Of a DNA stretch of 53,972 bases, positions 1 to 10,457 are shown in pieces (position 1 is the stretch's first letter; every line of letters begins with the position of its first letter). Origin of the DNA: Gammaproteobacteria bacterium (GTDB taxonomy: Bacteria; Pseudomonadota; Gammaproteobacteria; Ga0077536); the NCBI GenBank assembly GCA_020849475.1, contig JADLGE010000018.1, forward strand, positions 1 to 53,972, written 5' to 3'. Below the pieces are notes generated by a model. The model saw only the letters and a list, made by a program, of their open reading frames with translations, ran no database searches and had not been told where the DNA came from. Position numbers and translations under genes: made by a program.

Positions 1-243
1 AAGATACCGTCCGAACTTGGTGGCAAAGCTGGGTGGCGGGGCAGCTAATCTACGCTACGTGCTCAAGGCAAAAGGTGCGAACCGGCTTGTCCCCGCCACC
101 TCCGATGATCAGTCGGAGCTGCTCTACGCACATCGTAGAGCCAGCGAGGTATAAGGTGCGAATTCATCCGCACATTCGAGTGTGCGCACCCTCGAATGTA
201 CGGATGAATTCGCACCTGCGCGTACGCGGCAATCACGGAGCGT
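1..243. other. Intergenic region downstream of proS; no gene seen
   Basis: No convincing coding region is visible before the proS stop codon. The stretch holds an 8-bp-stem hairpin (GCTCTACG, loop CACAT, CGTAGAGC) at 121-141, a half copy of the REP-like motif (AGGTGCGAA) at about 73-81, and a large double REP palindrome at 154-217, which is listed separately. The window edge cuts off whatever lies upstream. Confidence 0.6.
154..217. repeat. REP-like double palindrome (BIME-like)
   Basis: Two 27-bp arms (154-180 and 191-217) are inverted copies with a single mismatch, separated by the 10-nt loop TGTGCGCACC. Each arm begins or ends with the AGGTGCGAATTCATCCG motif that recurs, in shorter form, at six other intergenic sites in this window. 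The structure lies just past the proS stop, where an RNA hairpin could protect or terminate the transcript. It resembles paired REP/BIME elements by organisation; family membership is inferred from the motif alone. Confidence 0.8.
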
Positions 244-1959
244 TCAGCGCTCCGCTTCAATCTTCGCCTTCAGGATGGCGACGGTCTGCGCCAGCGGCAG
301 CGCCTCGGCGTTTTCCGCGGTGCGTGCCTTGTATTCCAGCGTGCCGGCGTCGATGCCGCGATCGCTGACCACCACGCGGTGCGGAATGCCGATGAGTTCG
401 AGGTCGGCGAACATCACACCCGGCCGTTCGTTGCCATCGTGGAACAGCACATCGATGCCGGCGGCCTTGAGCTCGGTGTAGAGCTGTTCGGCGGCGGCTT
501 TTACCTTCTCCGATTTGTGCATGCCGATGGGGGCAATCGCGCATTCGAAGGGCGCGATGCCGACCGGCCACACGATGCCCTTGTCGTCATGGTTCTGTTC
601 GATGGCGGCCGCGACGATGCGCGACACGCCGATGCCATAGCAGCCCATCACCATCGTGACGTTGGCGCCGGTGTCGTCCAGCACGCGCGCTTTCATGGCT
701 TCCGAGTACTTGGTGCCGAGCTGGAAGATATGGCCGACTTCAATGCCGCGCTTGATGGCTAGCGGGCCGCTGCCATCGGGGCTGGGGTCGCCGGGCTGGG
801 CGTTGCGCAGATCCGCCACTTCCGGCTCGGCGGCGTCGCGGCCCCAGTTCACGCCGGTCAAGTGGAAGCCATGCTGGTTGGCGCCGCACACGAAATCGGC
901 GAGCGCGGCGGCGGCGCTGTCGGCCACCACCTTGATGGTGAGATTGCAGGGCCCAAGCGAGCCCGGCCCGCATTTCACCACCGCTTCGATTTCGTCCGCG
1001 CGCGCCATGCGCAGCGGGCTCGCGACACCGGCAAGCTTCTGCGCCTTGACCGCGTTCAGCTCGTGATCGCCGCGCAGCACCAGCGCCACCAGACCGCCGT
1101 CTTCGCCGGCCACCATGAGGGTCTTCGCCACCTGGCTCGGCTCGACTTTCAGAAACGCACAGACCTCGGCGATGGTGTGAGCCTTGGGCGTCGCGACTTT
1201 CGTTAACGCTTGCGCGGCCGCCGCACGGGGCGCGGCCGGCGCCGGCGCCGGCACCATTTCGACGTTGGCGGCGTAGTCGCCCTCGGTGCTGAAGGCGATG
1301 AGGTCTTCGCCGGAATCGGCCAGCACATGGAATTCGTGGGACTTCGAGCCGCCGATGTTGCCGGTGTCGGCCAGCACCGCGCGGAAGGTCAGGCCGGCGC
1401 GCTCGAACACGCGGCTGTAGGCGCGGTACATGTCCTGGTAGGTCTGTTCCAGCGAGGCGTGATCGAGATGGAAGGAGTAGGCGTCTTTCATCAGGAATTC
1501 GCGCGCGCGCATGATGCCGAAGCGTGGCCGCACTTCATCGCGGAACTTGGTCTGGATCTGGTAGAAGTTGGCTGGCAGCTGCTTGTAGCTGTGCACTTCG
1601 TTGCGGATGAGGTCGGTGATGGCCTCTTCGTGGGTCGGTCCGAGACAGAAGGCGCGGTCGTGACGGTCCTTGATGCGCAACAGCTCCGGGCCGTAGTGCT
1701 CCCAGCGCCCCGATTCCTGCCACAGCTCGGCCGGCAGCACGCCCGACATCAACACTTCCTGGGCGCCGGTGGCGTCCATCTCCTCGCGCACGATGCGCTC
1801 GACCTTGCGCAGCACGCGCAGGCCGAGCGGCAGCCAGGTGTAGATGCCCGAGGCGAGCTGGCGAATCATGCCGGCGCGCACCATGAGCTTGTGACTCACG
1901 ATTTCGGCGTCGCCCGGTGCGTCACGCAGGGTCGGGATGAGGAGTTTCGATATGCGCAT
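244..1959 (-). CDS. proS: Prolyl-tRNA synthetase
   Basis: Cytoplasmic class II aminoacyl-tRNA synthetase that charges tRNA-Pro. The 571-residue product matches the usual length of the bacterial (E. coli-like) form, which carries an editing insertion domain between class II motifs 2 and 3. Recognisable segments are [19 protein letters not shown] near the N terminus, [32 protein letters not shown] without its last residues, and a C-terminal anticodon-binding domain beginning near [12 protein letters not shown]. The frame is open up to a TTG at 1989, but the ATG at 1959 begins [11 protein letters not shown], which matches the family's N terminus, so it is preferred. It is transcribed away from the ilv operon. 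Confidence 0.96.
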   Translation of the reverse strand: MRISKLLIPTLRDAPGDAEIVSHKLMVRAGMIRQLASGIYTWLPLGLRVLRKVERIVREEMDATGAQEVLMSGVLPAELWQESGRWEHYGPELLRIKDRHDRAFCLGPTHEEAITDLIRNEVHSYKQLPANFYQIQTKFRDEVRPRFGIMRAREFLMKDAYSFHLDHASLEQTYQDMYRAYSRVFERAGLTFRAVLADTGNIGGSKSHEFHVLADSGEDLIAFSTEGDYAANVEMVPAPAPAAPRAAAAQALTKVATPKAHTIAEVCAFLKVEPSQVAKTLMVAGEDGGLVALVLRGDHELNAVKAQKLAGVASPLRMARADEIEAVVKCGPGSLGPCNLTIKVVADSAAAALADFVCGANQHGFHLTGVNWGRDAAEPEVADLRNAQPGDPSPDGSGPLAIKRGIEVGHIFQLGTKYSEAMKARVLDDTGANVTMVMGCYGIGVSRIVAAAIEQNHDDKGIVWPVGIAPFECAIAPIGMHKSEKVKAAAEQLYTELKAAGIDVLFHDGNERPGVMFADLELIGIPHRVVVSDRGIDAGTLEYKARTAENAEALPLAQTVAILKAKIEAER

Positions 1960-2278
1960 GGGAGTGGGTTGCCTGGCTCGTGAAGTCAAAAAACGCTAGG
2001 GCCGGCATTCTCAAGACTTCGGCCGGACCCTGCAACCGCGCACCGGGTCCGGGCGCGCGCAACTTCACCGTGATTTTTCCTTGACCCGCCCATCGATCAT
2101 GCGTAGCGTTCCGCCCTCGCTCTCCATCGTTGGTTCGCCATCCACGGCGACACCTGTCAACGAAGCGCCCGGACGCAACCACGCGAACGCGGCAATGAGG
2201 GGAGAGCGGAGCGTGGATAACAGCCACGTTTACGACTAATCCCGAGCACGACAGGGCTCGAACAGTTCAAAGGCGGTG
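1960..2278. promoter_or_regulatory. Divergent proS/ilvB intergenic region with a possible ilvB promoter
   Basis: This 319-bp gap separates divergent proS and ilvB and should hold both promoters. The only sigma-70-like pair noticed on the plus strand is TTGACC (2081-2086) with TAGCGT (2104-2109), 17-bp spacing, a good -35 but a poor -10. A purine-rich ribosome-binding stretch (AAAGG, 2269-2273) precedes ilvB. No leader peptide with a run of branched-chain codons and no clear attenuator hairpin were seen. Confidence 0.3.
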
Positions 2279-4024
2279 ATGACTATGACAGAGCGACTGC
2301 GTGGTGCGGAGATCTTCGTGCGTGCCCTGGCCGACGAGGGTGTGGAGTTCCTGTTCGGCTATCCGGGCGGTTCGGTGCTGCACATCTACGACGAAATCTT
2401 CAAGCAGGACAAGTTCAAGCACATCCTGGTGCGTCACGAGCAGGGCGCGACCCATGCCGCCGACGGCTATGCGCGTTCCACCGGCAAGCCCGGCGTGGTG
2501 CTGGTCACCTCCGGCCCCGGCGCGACCAACTGCGTGACCGGCATCGCCACCGCCTACATGGATTCGATTCCGATGGTGGTGTTCACCGGCCAGGTCTCGA
2601 CCGCCCTGATTGGCAACGACGCCTTCCAGGAAGTCGACTGCATCGGCATCACACGCCCGTGCGTGAAACACAATTTCCTGGTCGAGCGGGTCGAAGACCT
2701 CGCCGCCACCATCAAGAAGGCGTTCTTCGTCGCGACCACCGGCCGTCCCGGCCCGGTGGTGGTCGACATCCCCAAGGACGTCACCGCCAACGTCGCCGAG
2801 TACAGCTACCCGGCAACGGTCGAGATGCGCTCCTACAAGCCCAATCTCAAGGGCCATCCCGGTCAGATCAAGCGCGCCGCGCAGCTGCTGGCCACCGCCA
2901 AGAAGCCCATGATTTACACCGGCGGCGGCGTGGTGCTGGACAACGCCGCGGCGGAACTCACGCAGTTCGCGCGCCTGTTGGGCTTCCCGGTCACCAATAC
3001 GCTGATGGGCCTGGGCGCCTATCCCGGCACCGACCCGCAGTTCATCGGCATGCTCGGCATGCATGGCACCTATGAAGCGAACATGGCCATGCACCACTGC
3101 GACGTGCTGTGCGCGATCGGTGCGCGCTTCGACGACCGCGTGACCGGTGACCTCGCGAAGTTCTGCCCCGAAGCCAAGATCATCCATATCGACATCGACC
3201 CGGCTTCGATCGCCAAGAACGTGCCGGTCGACGTGCCCATCGTCGGCAGCGTCGGCCACGTGCTGCGCGATCTCATCGAAGTGTTGCAGACGAGCGGTGT
3301 TGCGGCCGTCAAGCGCGAAAGCGATGCGTGGTGGCAGCAGATCAATGAATGGCGCGCGCTCGACTGCCTGCGCTTCGACAAGACCAGCGACAAGATCAAG
3401 CCGCAGGGCGTTATCCAGCAGCTTTACAAAGCCACCGACGGCGATGCCTACATCACCTCCGATGTCGGCCAGCACCAGATGTGGGCCGCGCAGTTCTATC
3501 CCTTCGACAAGCCACGTCGCTGGATCAACTCGGGCGGCCTCGGCACCATGGGCTTCGGCATGCCGGCGGCGATGGGCGTGCAGCTCGCGTTCCCCGATGC
3601 GACGGTGGCCTGCGTGACCGGCGAGGCGAGTTTCGTGATGTGCGTGCAGGAGCTCTCGACCTGCCTGCAGTACGGGCTGCCGATCAAAATAGTGAGCTTG
3701 AACAACCGCTACATGGGCATGGTGCGCCAGTGGCAGGAGTTCTTCTATGACCGTCGCTATTCCCATTCCTATATGGAATCGCTGCCGGACTTCGTGAAGC
3801 TGGCCGAGGCTTTCGGCCACGTTGGCATGCGCATCGAGAAGCCGGGTGACGTGGAAGGCGCGTTCAAGGAAGCGTTTGCCATGAAGAACCGCCTGGTGCT
3901 GATGGATTTCATCACCGACCAGACCGAGAACGTCTATCCCATGATCGCGGCCGGCAAGGGCCAGCACGAGATGCATCTCGCGCCCGAGCAGGCCGCCGCG
4001 CCCGCCGAGCGTGAGCTGGCCTGA
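2279..4024 (+). CDS. ilvB: Acetolactate synthase, large (catalytic) subunit
   Basis: ThDP- and FAD-dependent enzyme that condenses two pyruvates, or pyruvate with 2-oxobutyrate, in the first common step of valine, leucine and isoleucine synthesis. The 581-residue protein has the N-terminal ThDP domain (GYPGGSVLHIYDE, then RHEQGATHAADGYAR with the catalytic Glu), the central FAD domain and the C-terminal ThDP domain. The metal-binding motif, usually GDG or GEG, reads GEA here (residues 448-450), followed by LNNRYMGMVRQWQ. The ATG at 2279 sits 5 nt after AAAGG; a GTG at 2276 and an ATG at 2285 are alternatives. It is followed 11 nt later by ilvH. The symbol ilvI would be equally acceptable. Confidence 0.96.
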   Translation: MTMTERLRGAEIFVRALADEGVEFLFGYPGGSVLHIYDEIFKQDKFKHILVRHEQGATHAADGYARSTGKPGVVLVTSGPGATNCVTGIATAYMDSIPMVVFTGQVSTALIGNDAFQEVDCIGITRPCVKHNFLVERVEDLAATIKKAFFVATTGRPGPVVVDIPKDVTANVAEYSYPATVEMRSYKPNLKGHPGQIKRAAQLLATAKKPMIYTGGGVVLDNAAAELTQFARLLGFPVTNTLMGLGAYPGTDPQFIGMLGMHGTYEANMAMHHCDVLCAIGARFDDRVTGDLAKFCPEAKIIHIDIDPASIAKNVPVDVPIVGSVGHVLRDLIEVLQTSGVAAVKRESDAWWQQINEWRALDCLRFDKTSDKIKPQGVIQQLYKATDGDAYITSDVGQHQMWAAQFYPFDKPRRWINSGGLGTMGFGMPAAMGVQLAFPDATVACVTGEASFVMCVQELSTCLQYGLPIKIVSLNNRYMGMVRQWQEFFYDRRYSHSYMESLPDFVKLAEAFGHVGMRIEKPGDVEGAFKEAFAMKNRLVLMDFITDQTENVYPMIAAGKGQHEMHLAPEQAAAPAERELA

Positions 4025-4035
4025 GGACGGACACC

Positions 4036-4536
4036 ATGAACGAAAGACACACGATTTCCATCCTGCTCGAAAACGCCGCCGGTGCGCTGTCGCGGGTGTC
4101 GGGCCTGTTTTCCGCACGCGCCTATAACATCGAGTCCTTGGCGGTGGCGCCGACCGAAGACCCGACGGTGTCGCGCCTGACGGTCGTCACCAGCGGCTCG
4201 CCGCAGATCATCGAGCAGATCACCAAGCAGCTGAACAAGCTGGTGGACGTCATCAAGCTCGTTGATCTCAACGAAGGCCCGCACATCTCGCGTGAGCTGA
4301 TGCTGGTCAAGGTGCGCGCCGCGAGTCCGGACCACCGTGCCGAGGTCAAACGCCTGGCTGACATATTCAAGGCCGAAGTGGTCGACATCACCGATATCAG
4401 CTTCACTCTGGAATTGACCGGCTCCCCGCAGCGCCTCGACGACTTCGTCGAAGCGGTGGGCGTGCGTCACGTGATGGAAATGGCGCGCTCGGGCGTGCTG
4501 GGCCTGCTGAAAGGCAGCAAGGCCTTAAAGGCATAA
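4036..4536 (+). CDS. ilvH: Acetolactate synthase, small (regulatory) subunit
   Basis: Regulatory subunit that activates the catalytic subunit and confers feedback inhibition by valine. The 166-residue protein has the N-terminal ACT domain (HTISILLENAAGALSRVSGL, SARAYNIESLAV) and the C-terminal small-subunit domain (REL-MLVKV, VVDITDISFTLELTG). The length is typical. GAGGACGG ahead of the ATG supplies a ribosome-binding site. It sits between ilvB and ilvC in one operon, the usual arrangement. Confidence 0.97.
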   Translation: MNERHTISILLENAAGALSRVSGLFSARAYNIESLAVAPTEDPTVSRLTVVTSGSPQIIEQITKQLNKLVDVIKLVDLNEGPHISRELMLVKVRAASPDHRAEVKRLADIFKAEVVDITDISFTLELTGSPQRLDDFVEAVGVRHVMEMARSGVLGLLKGSKALKA

Positions 4537-5601
<1,065 letters not shown>

Positions 5602-5621
5602 GGCGGGTAGCATTCCTTGTG

Positions 5622-5641
5622 GGTGCGAATGAATTCGCATC
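5622..5641. repeat. REP-like palindrome copy
   Basis: Core TGCGAAT-GA-ATTCGCA at 5624-5639 lies between ilvC and pssA. The outermost base pair of the family consensus is imperfect here (GGTGC against GCATC). Confidence 0.7.
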
Positions 5642-5749
5642 TGCAGCGACGCACAGCGGAAGTGCAGGCGGGGCAAATCCGCCTCTGATCGATCATAATG
5701 GCGGCGTCATCTCGGCGTCGCCGCGCCTATCGGTCAACGAGGTCAGCCC

Positions 5750-6577
5750 ATGCAAGTCGTGTCTTCACCGCCACCGGACGACCCACCGGAAGCGCCATCG
5801 CCCCTGCCGCCGAACAAACGTCGCGCCGGCATCTACCTGTTACCGAACCTCTTCACCACCAGCGCCCTTTTCGCAGGTTTCTACGGCATCGTCGCCGCCA
5901 TCAATGGCCGCTTCGAAGCCGCCGCCATCGCCATCCTGGTGGCCATGGTGTTCGATGGCATGGACGGCCGCATCGCGCGCATGACCAACACTCAGAGCGA
6001 TTTCGGCGCGCAGTACGACAGCCTCGCTGACATGGTGTCTTTCGGCGTGGCGCCGGCGCTGGTGATGTATGAATGGGCGTTACGCGACCTCGGCAAGCTC
6101 GGCTTCGTGGTGTCGTTCATGTATGCCGCTGGCACGGCATTGCGCCTGGCACGGTTCAACACCCAGGTCGGCGTCGCCGACAAACGCTATTTCCAGGGGC
6201 TGCCAAGCCCCTCGGCGGCGGCGCTGGTCGCGGCGCTGGTGTGGTTTGGCGATCACATCGAGGCGCGCGACGCCGGTCTCATGACCACCGCCGCGCTGTT
6301 CATCACCACCGCCGCGGCGCTGTTGATGGTCAGCAACATGCGCTACTACAGCTTCAAGGAACTCGATCTGCACGGCCGCGTGCCATTCGTGGCGGTGCTG
6401 GCGGTAGTGATGGGCTTCGTGCTGATCTCCATCGAACCCGCCAGCGTGCTCTTGATCATCTTTGGCGGTTACGCGGCCTCGGGGGTGTTCGAGACCTTGA
6501 AGCAGCGGCGCAAGCGGCGGGCCGAGCGGCGCGAAGGCAAGAGCGCCGCGCCGCCAAGCGAACCACCGACGGCGTAG
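5750..6577 (+). CDS. pssA: CDP-diacylglycerol-serine O-phosphatidyltransferase
   Basis: Integral membrane enzyme that makes phosphatidylserine from CDP-diacylglycerol and serine, the precursor of phosphatidylethanolamine. The CDP-alcohol phosphatidyltransferase signature is complete: DGMDGRIAR at about residue 67, then GAQYDSLADM, supplying the four metal-binding Asp residues. Several hydrophobic segments follow, and the C terminus is a basic, Ala/Pro-rich tail. This is the membrane type II enzyme, not the E. coli phospholipase D-like PssA. Its place just after ilvC is common in proteobacteria. A CATAAT at 5694-5699 could be a -10 element, but no matching -35 was seen. Confidence 0.93.
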   Translation: MQVVSSPPPDDPPEAPSPLPPNKRRAGIYLLPNLFTTSALFAGFYGIVAAINGRFEAAAIAILVAMVFDGMDGRIARMTNTQSDFGAQYDSLADMVSFGVAPALVMYEWALRDLGKLGFVVSFMYAAGTALRLARFNTQVGVADKRYFQGLPSPSAAALVAALVWFGDHIEARDAGLMTTAALFITTAAALLMVSNMRYYSFKELDLHGRVPFVAVLAVVMGFVLISIEPASVLLIIFGGYAASGVFETLKQRRKRRAERREGKSAAPPSEPPTA

Positions 6578-6590
6578 ATGGGTCTTCGCA

Positions 6591-6610
6591 GGTGCGAATC
6601 CATTCGCACG
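6591..6610. repeat. REP-like palindrome copy
   Basis: GTGCGAAT (6592-6599), CC, ATTCGCAC (6602-6609) lies between pssA and the epoxide hydrolase gene. The arms are perfect over 8 bp; the loop differs from the usual GA. Confidence 0.75.
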
Positions 6611-6659
6611 TCGACCGCGGCGAGACACGGTTTGTGCACCACGAATGGAGAGCCGCTGC

Positions 6660-7814
6660 ATGAGTGAGAGTCCGCGTCCCTTTACGCTGCATCTCGATGA
6701 GCCGGCGATTGCCGACCTGCGCACGCGCCTCGCGCTGACGCGCTTCCCCGATCAGACGCCGGGCGAACCCTGGGCCTATGGCACCAACGTCGCGTATGTG
6801 CGCGAGCTCGTCGACTATTGGCAGCACCGTTTCGACTGGCGCGCCCAGGAAGCGCGGCTCAACGCCTTCCCGCAGTTCAAGGTCGCGCTGGACGGCATAG
6901 AGCTTCACTTCCTGCACGTTGAAGGCAAAGGCCCCAAACCCTATCCATTGCTGCTGTCCCACGGCTGGCCGGGCTCGGTGTTCGAATTCATGGACATCAT
7001 TCCGCGCTTGACCGATCCGGCACGTTTCGGTGGCGATGCGGCCGATGCCTTCACGGTGGTGGCGCCGTCATTGCCGGGCTACGGGCTGTCGTTCGCGCCC
7101 GGCCAGAAGCGCTTCAGCATCGAGATGATTGCCGATTGCTTTGCTTCGCTCATGACCGACGTGCTCGGCTATCAACGTTTCGCCGCGCAGGGCGGTGACT
7201 GGGGTGCGTTCATTACTTCGCGGCTCGGCGCGGTGCATGCGGACAAGCTGCTCGGCATTCATCTCAATCTGCTCGCGGTCAGGCGCGACGCCAAGATGCT
7301 CAATAATCCGAGTGAGGAAGAGCGGGATTTCATCGCCAAGCTCGAGCACTGGCTCAAAGAGGAGACCGGCTACCAGTGGATCCAGGGCACGCGTCCGCAG
7401 ACGCTGGCCTTTGGTCTGTCCGATTCACCGGCCGGCCTCGCCGCCTGGATAGTCGAGAAGTTTCGCGCCTGGAGTGATTGCAACGGCGATGTAGAAAGCG
7501 TGTTCAGTCGCGATCACCTGCTCGCCAATATCTGTCTCTACTGGTTCACCGGCGCCATCGGTTCGAGCTTCTGGCCCTATTACGCACGCATGCACAGCCC
7601 ATGGCCGATCCCCGATGGCGGCGTCGGCGTGCCTACCGGCTACGCGGCGTTTCCGCGCGAGATCCTGTCACCACCGCGCAGCGTCGCCGAGCGCATGTAC
7701 ACCAATATCCAGCGCTGGAGCGTGATGCCGAAAGGCGGGCACTTCGCGGCCATGGAGCAGCCGCAGGCATTGGCGCGGGAGATCACCGAGTTCTTTCGGC
7801 CGTTGCGCACCTGA
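6660..7814 (+). CDS. Epoxide hydrolase (EHN-type alpha/beta hydrolase)
   Basis: Probable hydrolase that opens epoxides through an Asp nucleophile. The 384-residue protein begins with an epoxide-hydrolase N-terminal domain (about residues 6-110), which distinguishes it from generic alpha/beta hydrolases. Catalytic elements visible are the oxyanion motif HGWPGS (about residue 101), the nucleophile in GGDWGAF (Asp180), a ring-opening Tyr in PTGYAAFP (about 328) and His in GGHFAAMEQ (about 361). No signal peptide is seen. The ATG at 6660 has GGAG 9 nt upstream and is preferred over the ATG at 6645. REP-like palindromes flank the gene on both sides. Substrate unknown. Confidence 0.9.
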   Translation: MSESPRPFTLHLDEPAIADLRTRLALTRFPDQTPGEPWAYGTNVAYVRELVDYWQHRFDWRAQEARLNAFPQFKVALDGIELHFLHVEGKGPKPYPLLLSHGWPGSVFEFMDIIPRLTDPARFGGDAADAFTVVAPSLPGYGLSFAPGQKRFSIEMIADCFASLMTDVLGYQRFAAQGGDWGAFITSRLGAVHADKLLGIHLNLLAVRRDAKMLNNPSEEERDFIAKLEHWLKEETGYQWIQGTRPQTLAFGLSDSPAGLAAWIVEKFRAWSDCNGDVESVFSRDHLLANICLYWFTGAIGSSFWPYYARMHSPWPIPDGGVGVPTGYAAFPREILSPPRSVAERMYTNIQRWSVMPKGGHFAAMEQPQALAREITEFFRPLRT

Positions 7815-7826
7815 TAACGCGCCAGC

Positions 7827-7852
7827 GCAGGTGCGAATGAATTCGCACCTGC
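7827..7852. repeat. REP-like palindrome, most perfect copy
   Basis: GCAGGTGCGAAT (7827-7838), GA, ATTCGCACCTGC (7841-7852) has perfect 12-bp arms. It lies between the convergent epoxide hydrolase and crotonase genes and defines the consensus used for the other copies. Confidence 0.9.
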
Positions 7853-7879
7853 ATGTCTGGTTGGAAATTCGGTGCCCGC

Positions 7880-7917
7880 AGTCTGACATTCAATGGCGCG
7901 GTTGGATTCGCAACCGC
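7880..7917. repeat. Half copy of second repeat plus a small hairpin
   Basis: AGTCTGACATTCA (7880-7892) differs by one base from one arm and is the exact complement of the other arm of the palindrome at 11756-11783. Just beyond it, GCGGTTG, a 6-nt loop and CAACCGC (7898-7917) form another short hairpin. Both lie in the gap between convergent genes and may be decayed REP-type elements. Confidence 0.55.
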
Positions 7918-7937
7918 AGGCAGCCCAATCTCTCCCC

Positions 7938-8768
7938 TCAGCCGTCGATGGCGCCGCCCGGCGCCGGCGGCACGCCGTGCGCGCGTATCCATGCCCGTCG
8001 CGCTTCGAAAGGCTGGCTGACATAGTCCTTCATGCGTGCCATGGCTTGCGGCGTGACGATGGTCTTCAGCCATTCCTCGGCCTCGATGCGCAGGCCTTCT
8101 TCCATCGGCAGATTGGCGCCGCGATTGATGGCGCGCTTGGCGCCGATCACGGATACCGGCGACTGCGCGGCGAGGCCTTCGGCAATTTCGATGGCGCGGG
8201 CGCGCGCGTCATCGGCGACTTCGGTGACGATGCCGAGCGCGAGCGCGCCCTGCGGGTCGACGGTGCGGCTGCGCATGAGGAAATCCATGGCGCGGCCGTG
8301 GCCGATGATGCGCGCGAGGAGCTGCGAGCCGGTGCCGGTCAGGATACCGAGCGCGACTTCCGGAAAGCCGATGCGGTAATCGCCGCGCTGCGCAACGCGG
8401 ATATCGCAATTCAAGGACAGCTCGAGCCCGGCGCCCATGGTGTCGCCGGTCATCGCCACCACGATGGGTGTATCGAGATAGGCCAGCGAGCGCAGCAAGG
8501 TGTGATAACCATTGATCAGGCCGTAGGCCATGGCGCGCAGCTTGTCGGGTTGGTTTTCCCAGGCCACCAGTTCTTCGACGCTGTAATGGGTGATGTAGCG
8601 ATCGCGCACCGCGCCCGTCAACACCACCGCGCGCACGGCCGGGTCGCGCCAGCTTTCGATGAGCGTCGCGAGTTCCGCGGTCGCCTCGCCGACGAGGTAA
8701 TTGGTCGGCGGATTGTGGTAGGCGGCGATGACCACCGCGCCGCGTTGTTCGACTTTCCAGAACTTCAT
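7938..8768 (-). CDS. Enoyl-CoA hydratase/isomerase (crotonase) family protein
   Basis: Crotonase-fold enzyme acting on an acyl-CoA; the exact substrate cannot be told. The 276-residue protein has the CoA/oxyanion segment [20 protein letters not shown], with the first catalytic Glu (AGLE), and the second Glu in [15 protein letters not shown], so both residues used by hydratases are kept. The C-terminal trimerisation helices are present. A strong GGGGAG precedes the ATG at 8768. The gene opposes leuA and converges on the epoxide hydrolase gene, and neither neighbour points to a complete beta-oxidation pathway here. Confidence 0.88.
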   Translation of the reverse strand: MKFWKVEQRGAVVIAAYHNPPTNYLVGEATAELATLIESWRDPAVRAVVLTGAVRDRYITHYSVEELVAWENQPDKLRAMAYGLINGYHTLLRSLAYLDTPIVVAMTGDTMGAGLELSLNCDIRVAQRGDYRIGFPEVALGILTGTGSQLLARIIGHGRAMDFLMRSRTVDPQGALALGIVTEVADDARARAIEIAEGLAAQSPVSVIGAKRAINRGANLPMEEGLRIEAEEWLKTIVTPQAMARMKDYVSQPFEARRAWIRAHGVPPAPGGAIDG

Positions 8769-8898
8769 TGGATGCTCCCCTCGCTATGGCAGGCAGGAGA
8801 TCAATACCCGCCCGTCGGCGTCGCGTCGATCCCCCAATGCCGCTATCCTATCGCGGCCCCTCGCGCCCTCGGCGCCGCGCGCGCAACCGGAGAAACCC

Positions 8899-10449
8899 AT
8901 GGCCAAAGACCGTTTGATCATTTTCGACACGACGCTGCGCGACGGCGAACAAAGCCCGGGCGCGGCCATGACCCAGGCCGACAAGATTCGCATCGCCAAG
9001 GCGCTTGAGCGACTGAAAGTCGACGTCATCGAGGCCGGCTTCCCCATCGCGAGCCCCGGTGATTTCGAAGCGGTGCGCGCGGTGGCGCGCATGATCAAGG
9101 ACTGCACGGTGTGCGGTCTCGCTCGCACCGCCCATGAAGACATCGACCGTGCCGCCGAGGCGCTCAAGGACGCGCGCTCGATGCGCATCCACACCTTCAT
9201 CGCGACCTCGCCCATCCACATGAAGAACAAGCTGCGCATGGAGCCCGAGGCGGTCATCGAAGCGGCCGTCAGCGCCGTCAAGCGTGCGCGTCAGCACACT
9301 GACAATGTCGAATTTTCGGCCGAGGATGCCAGCCGTTCGGAAATGGATTTCCTGTGTCGCGTGGTCGAGGCCGTGATCGCGGCCGGCGCCACCACCATCA
9401 ATCTGCCGGACACCGTCGGTTATGGTTTGCCGGAATCCATCGGCCAGTTTTTCCGCACCGTCATCGAGCGTGTGCCGAATGCCGACAAGGCGGTGTTCTC
9501 GGCCCATTGCCATAACGACCTCGGGCTTGCGGTCGGCAATTCGCTGGCCGCCATCGGCGCCGGCGTGCGCCAGGTCGAGTGCACCATCAACGGTCTCGGC
9601 GAGCGCGCCGGCAATGCCTCGCTGGAGGAAATCGTGATGGCGGTGCGCACGCGGCAGGACGCGTTCAACTGCGACACGCGCATCGAGACCAGCGAGATCT
9701 TGAATTGCTCGCGCCTGGTGTCGAGCATCACCGGCTTTCCGGTGCAACCCAACAAGGCCATCGTCGGCGCCAATGCCTTTGCCCACGAATCGGGCATCCA
9801 TCAGGACGGCGTGCTCAAGCATCGCGAGACCTACGAAATCATGCGCGCCCAGGACGTCGGCTGGAACACCAATCGCATCGTGCTCGGCAAGCTGTCGGGG
9901 CGCGCGGCGTTTCGTTCGCGTCTGAAGGATCTCGGTATCGAGTTTTCGCGCGAACAGGATTTGAATGAAGCTTTCGGGCGCTTCAAGGAACTGGCGGACA
10001 GAAAATCCGAGATCTACGACGAAGACCTGCAGGCGCTGGTGTCCGACAGCGCGCCCACCGAGACCCGCGAGCGCATCAAGCTGGTGGCCATGCGCAGCGA
10101 GTCCGCCACCGGTGAAGTGCCGTTCGCGGCGGTCACGCTCAACATCGACGGTGAAGAGCGCTCGGCGGAAGAGAGCGGTGACGGCCCGGTCGATGCCGCC
10201 TACAAGGCGGTCGAATCCATCGTGAAAAGCGGCGCCAATCTGCAGCTGTTCTCGGTCAACGCCATCACCACCGGCACCGATTCCCAGGGCGAGGTGACAG
10301 TGCGGCTCGAACATGCAGGACGCATCGTCAATGGCCAGGGCGCCGATACCGATATCATCGTCGCGTCGGTCAAGGCCTATATCAATGCCCTGAACCGCAT
10401 CCTGTTCCCGGTGCACCGGGAACACCCGCAGGCGCGCGAACACGGCTGA
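8899..10449 (+). CDS. leuA: 2-isopropylmalate synthase
   Basis: Condenses acetyl-CoA with 2-oxoisovalerate, the committed step of leucine synthesis. The 516-residue protein has the HMGL-like catalytic barrel ([13 protein letters not shown] at residues 11-23, metal ligands in [22 protein letters not shown]) and a C-terminal regulatory LeuA dimer domain (about residue 390 onward) that normally senses leucine. The reading frame extends upstream to 8728, but the ATG at 8899 has GGAG 6 nt before it and begins [15 protein letters not shown], the family start. It complements the ilvBHC genes 3 kb upstream. Confidence 0.97.
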   Translation: MAKDRLIIFDTTLRDGEQSPGAAMTQADKIRIAKALERLKVDVIEAGFPIASPGDFEAVRAVARMIKDCTVCGLARTAHEDIDRAAEALKDARSMRIHTFIATSPIHMKNKLRMEPEAVIEAAVSAVKRARQHTDNVEFSAEDASRSEMDFLCRVVEAVIAAGATTINLPDTVGYGLPESIGQFFRTVIERVPNADKAVFSAHCHNDLGLAVGNSLAAIGAGVRQVECTINGLGERAGNASLEEIVMAVRTRQDAFNCDTRIETSEILNCSRLVSSITGFPVQPNKAIVGANAFAHESGIHQDGVLKHRETYEIMRAQDVGWNTNRIVLGKLSGRAAFRSRLKDLGIEFSREQDLNEAFGRFKELADRKSEIYDEDLQALVSDSAPTETRERIKLVAMRSESATGEVPFAAVTLNIDGEERSAEESGDGPVDAAYKAVESIVKSGANLQLFSVNAITTGTDSQGEVTVRLEHAGRIVNGQGADTDIIVASVKAYINALNRILFPVHREHPQAREHG

Positions 10450-10457
10450 GCGCTGAC

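Noticed and set aside
2267..4117. Long open frame on the minus strand opposite ilvB
   Set aside because: Its composition is His/Ala/Gly/Arg-rich as expected for the complement of a GC-rich gene, and ilvB on the plus strand is certain from its motifs.
5694..5699. CATAAT as a pssA promoter -10
   Set aside because: No -35 element at 16-18 bp upstream; noted only as a weak possibility in the pssA entry.
6130..6146. Sigma-54-like TGGCAC and TTGC elements
   Set aside because: The spacing between GG and GC is 9 rather than 10 nt, and the site is inside the pssA coding sequence.
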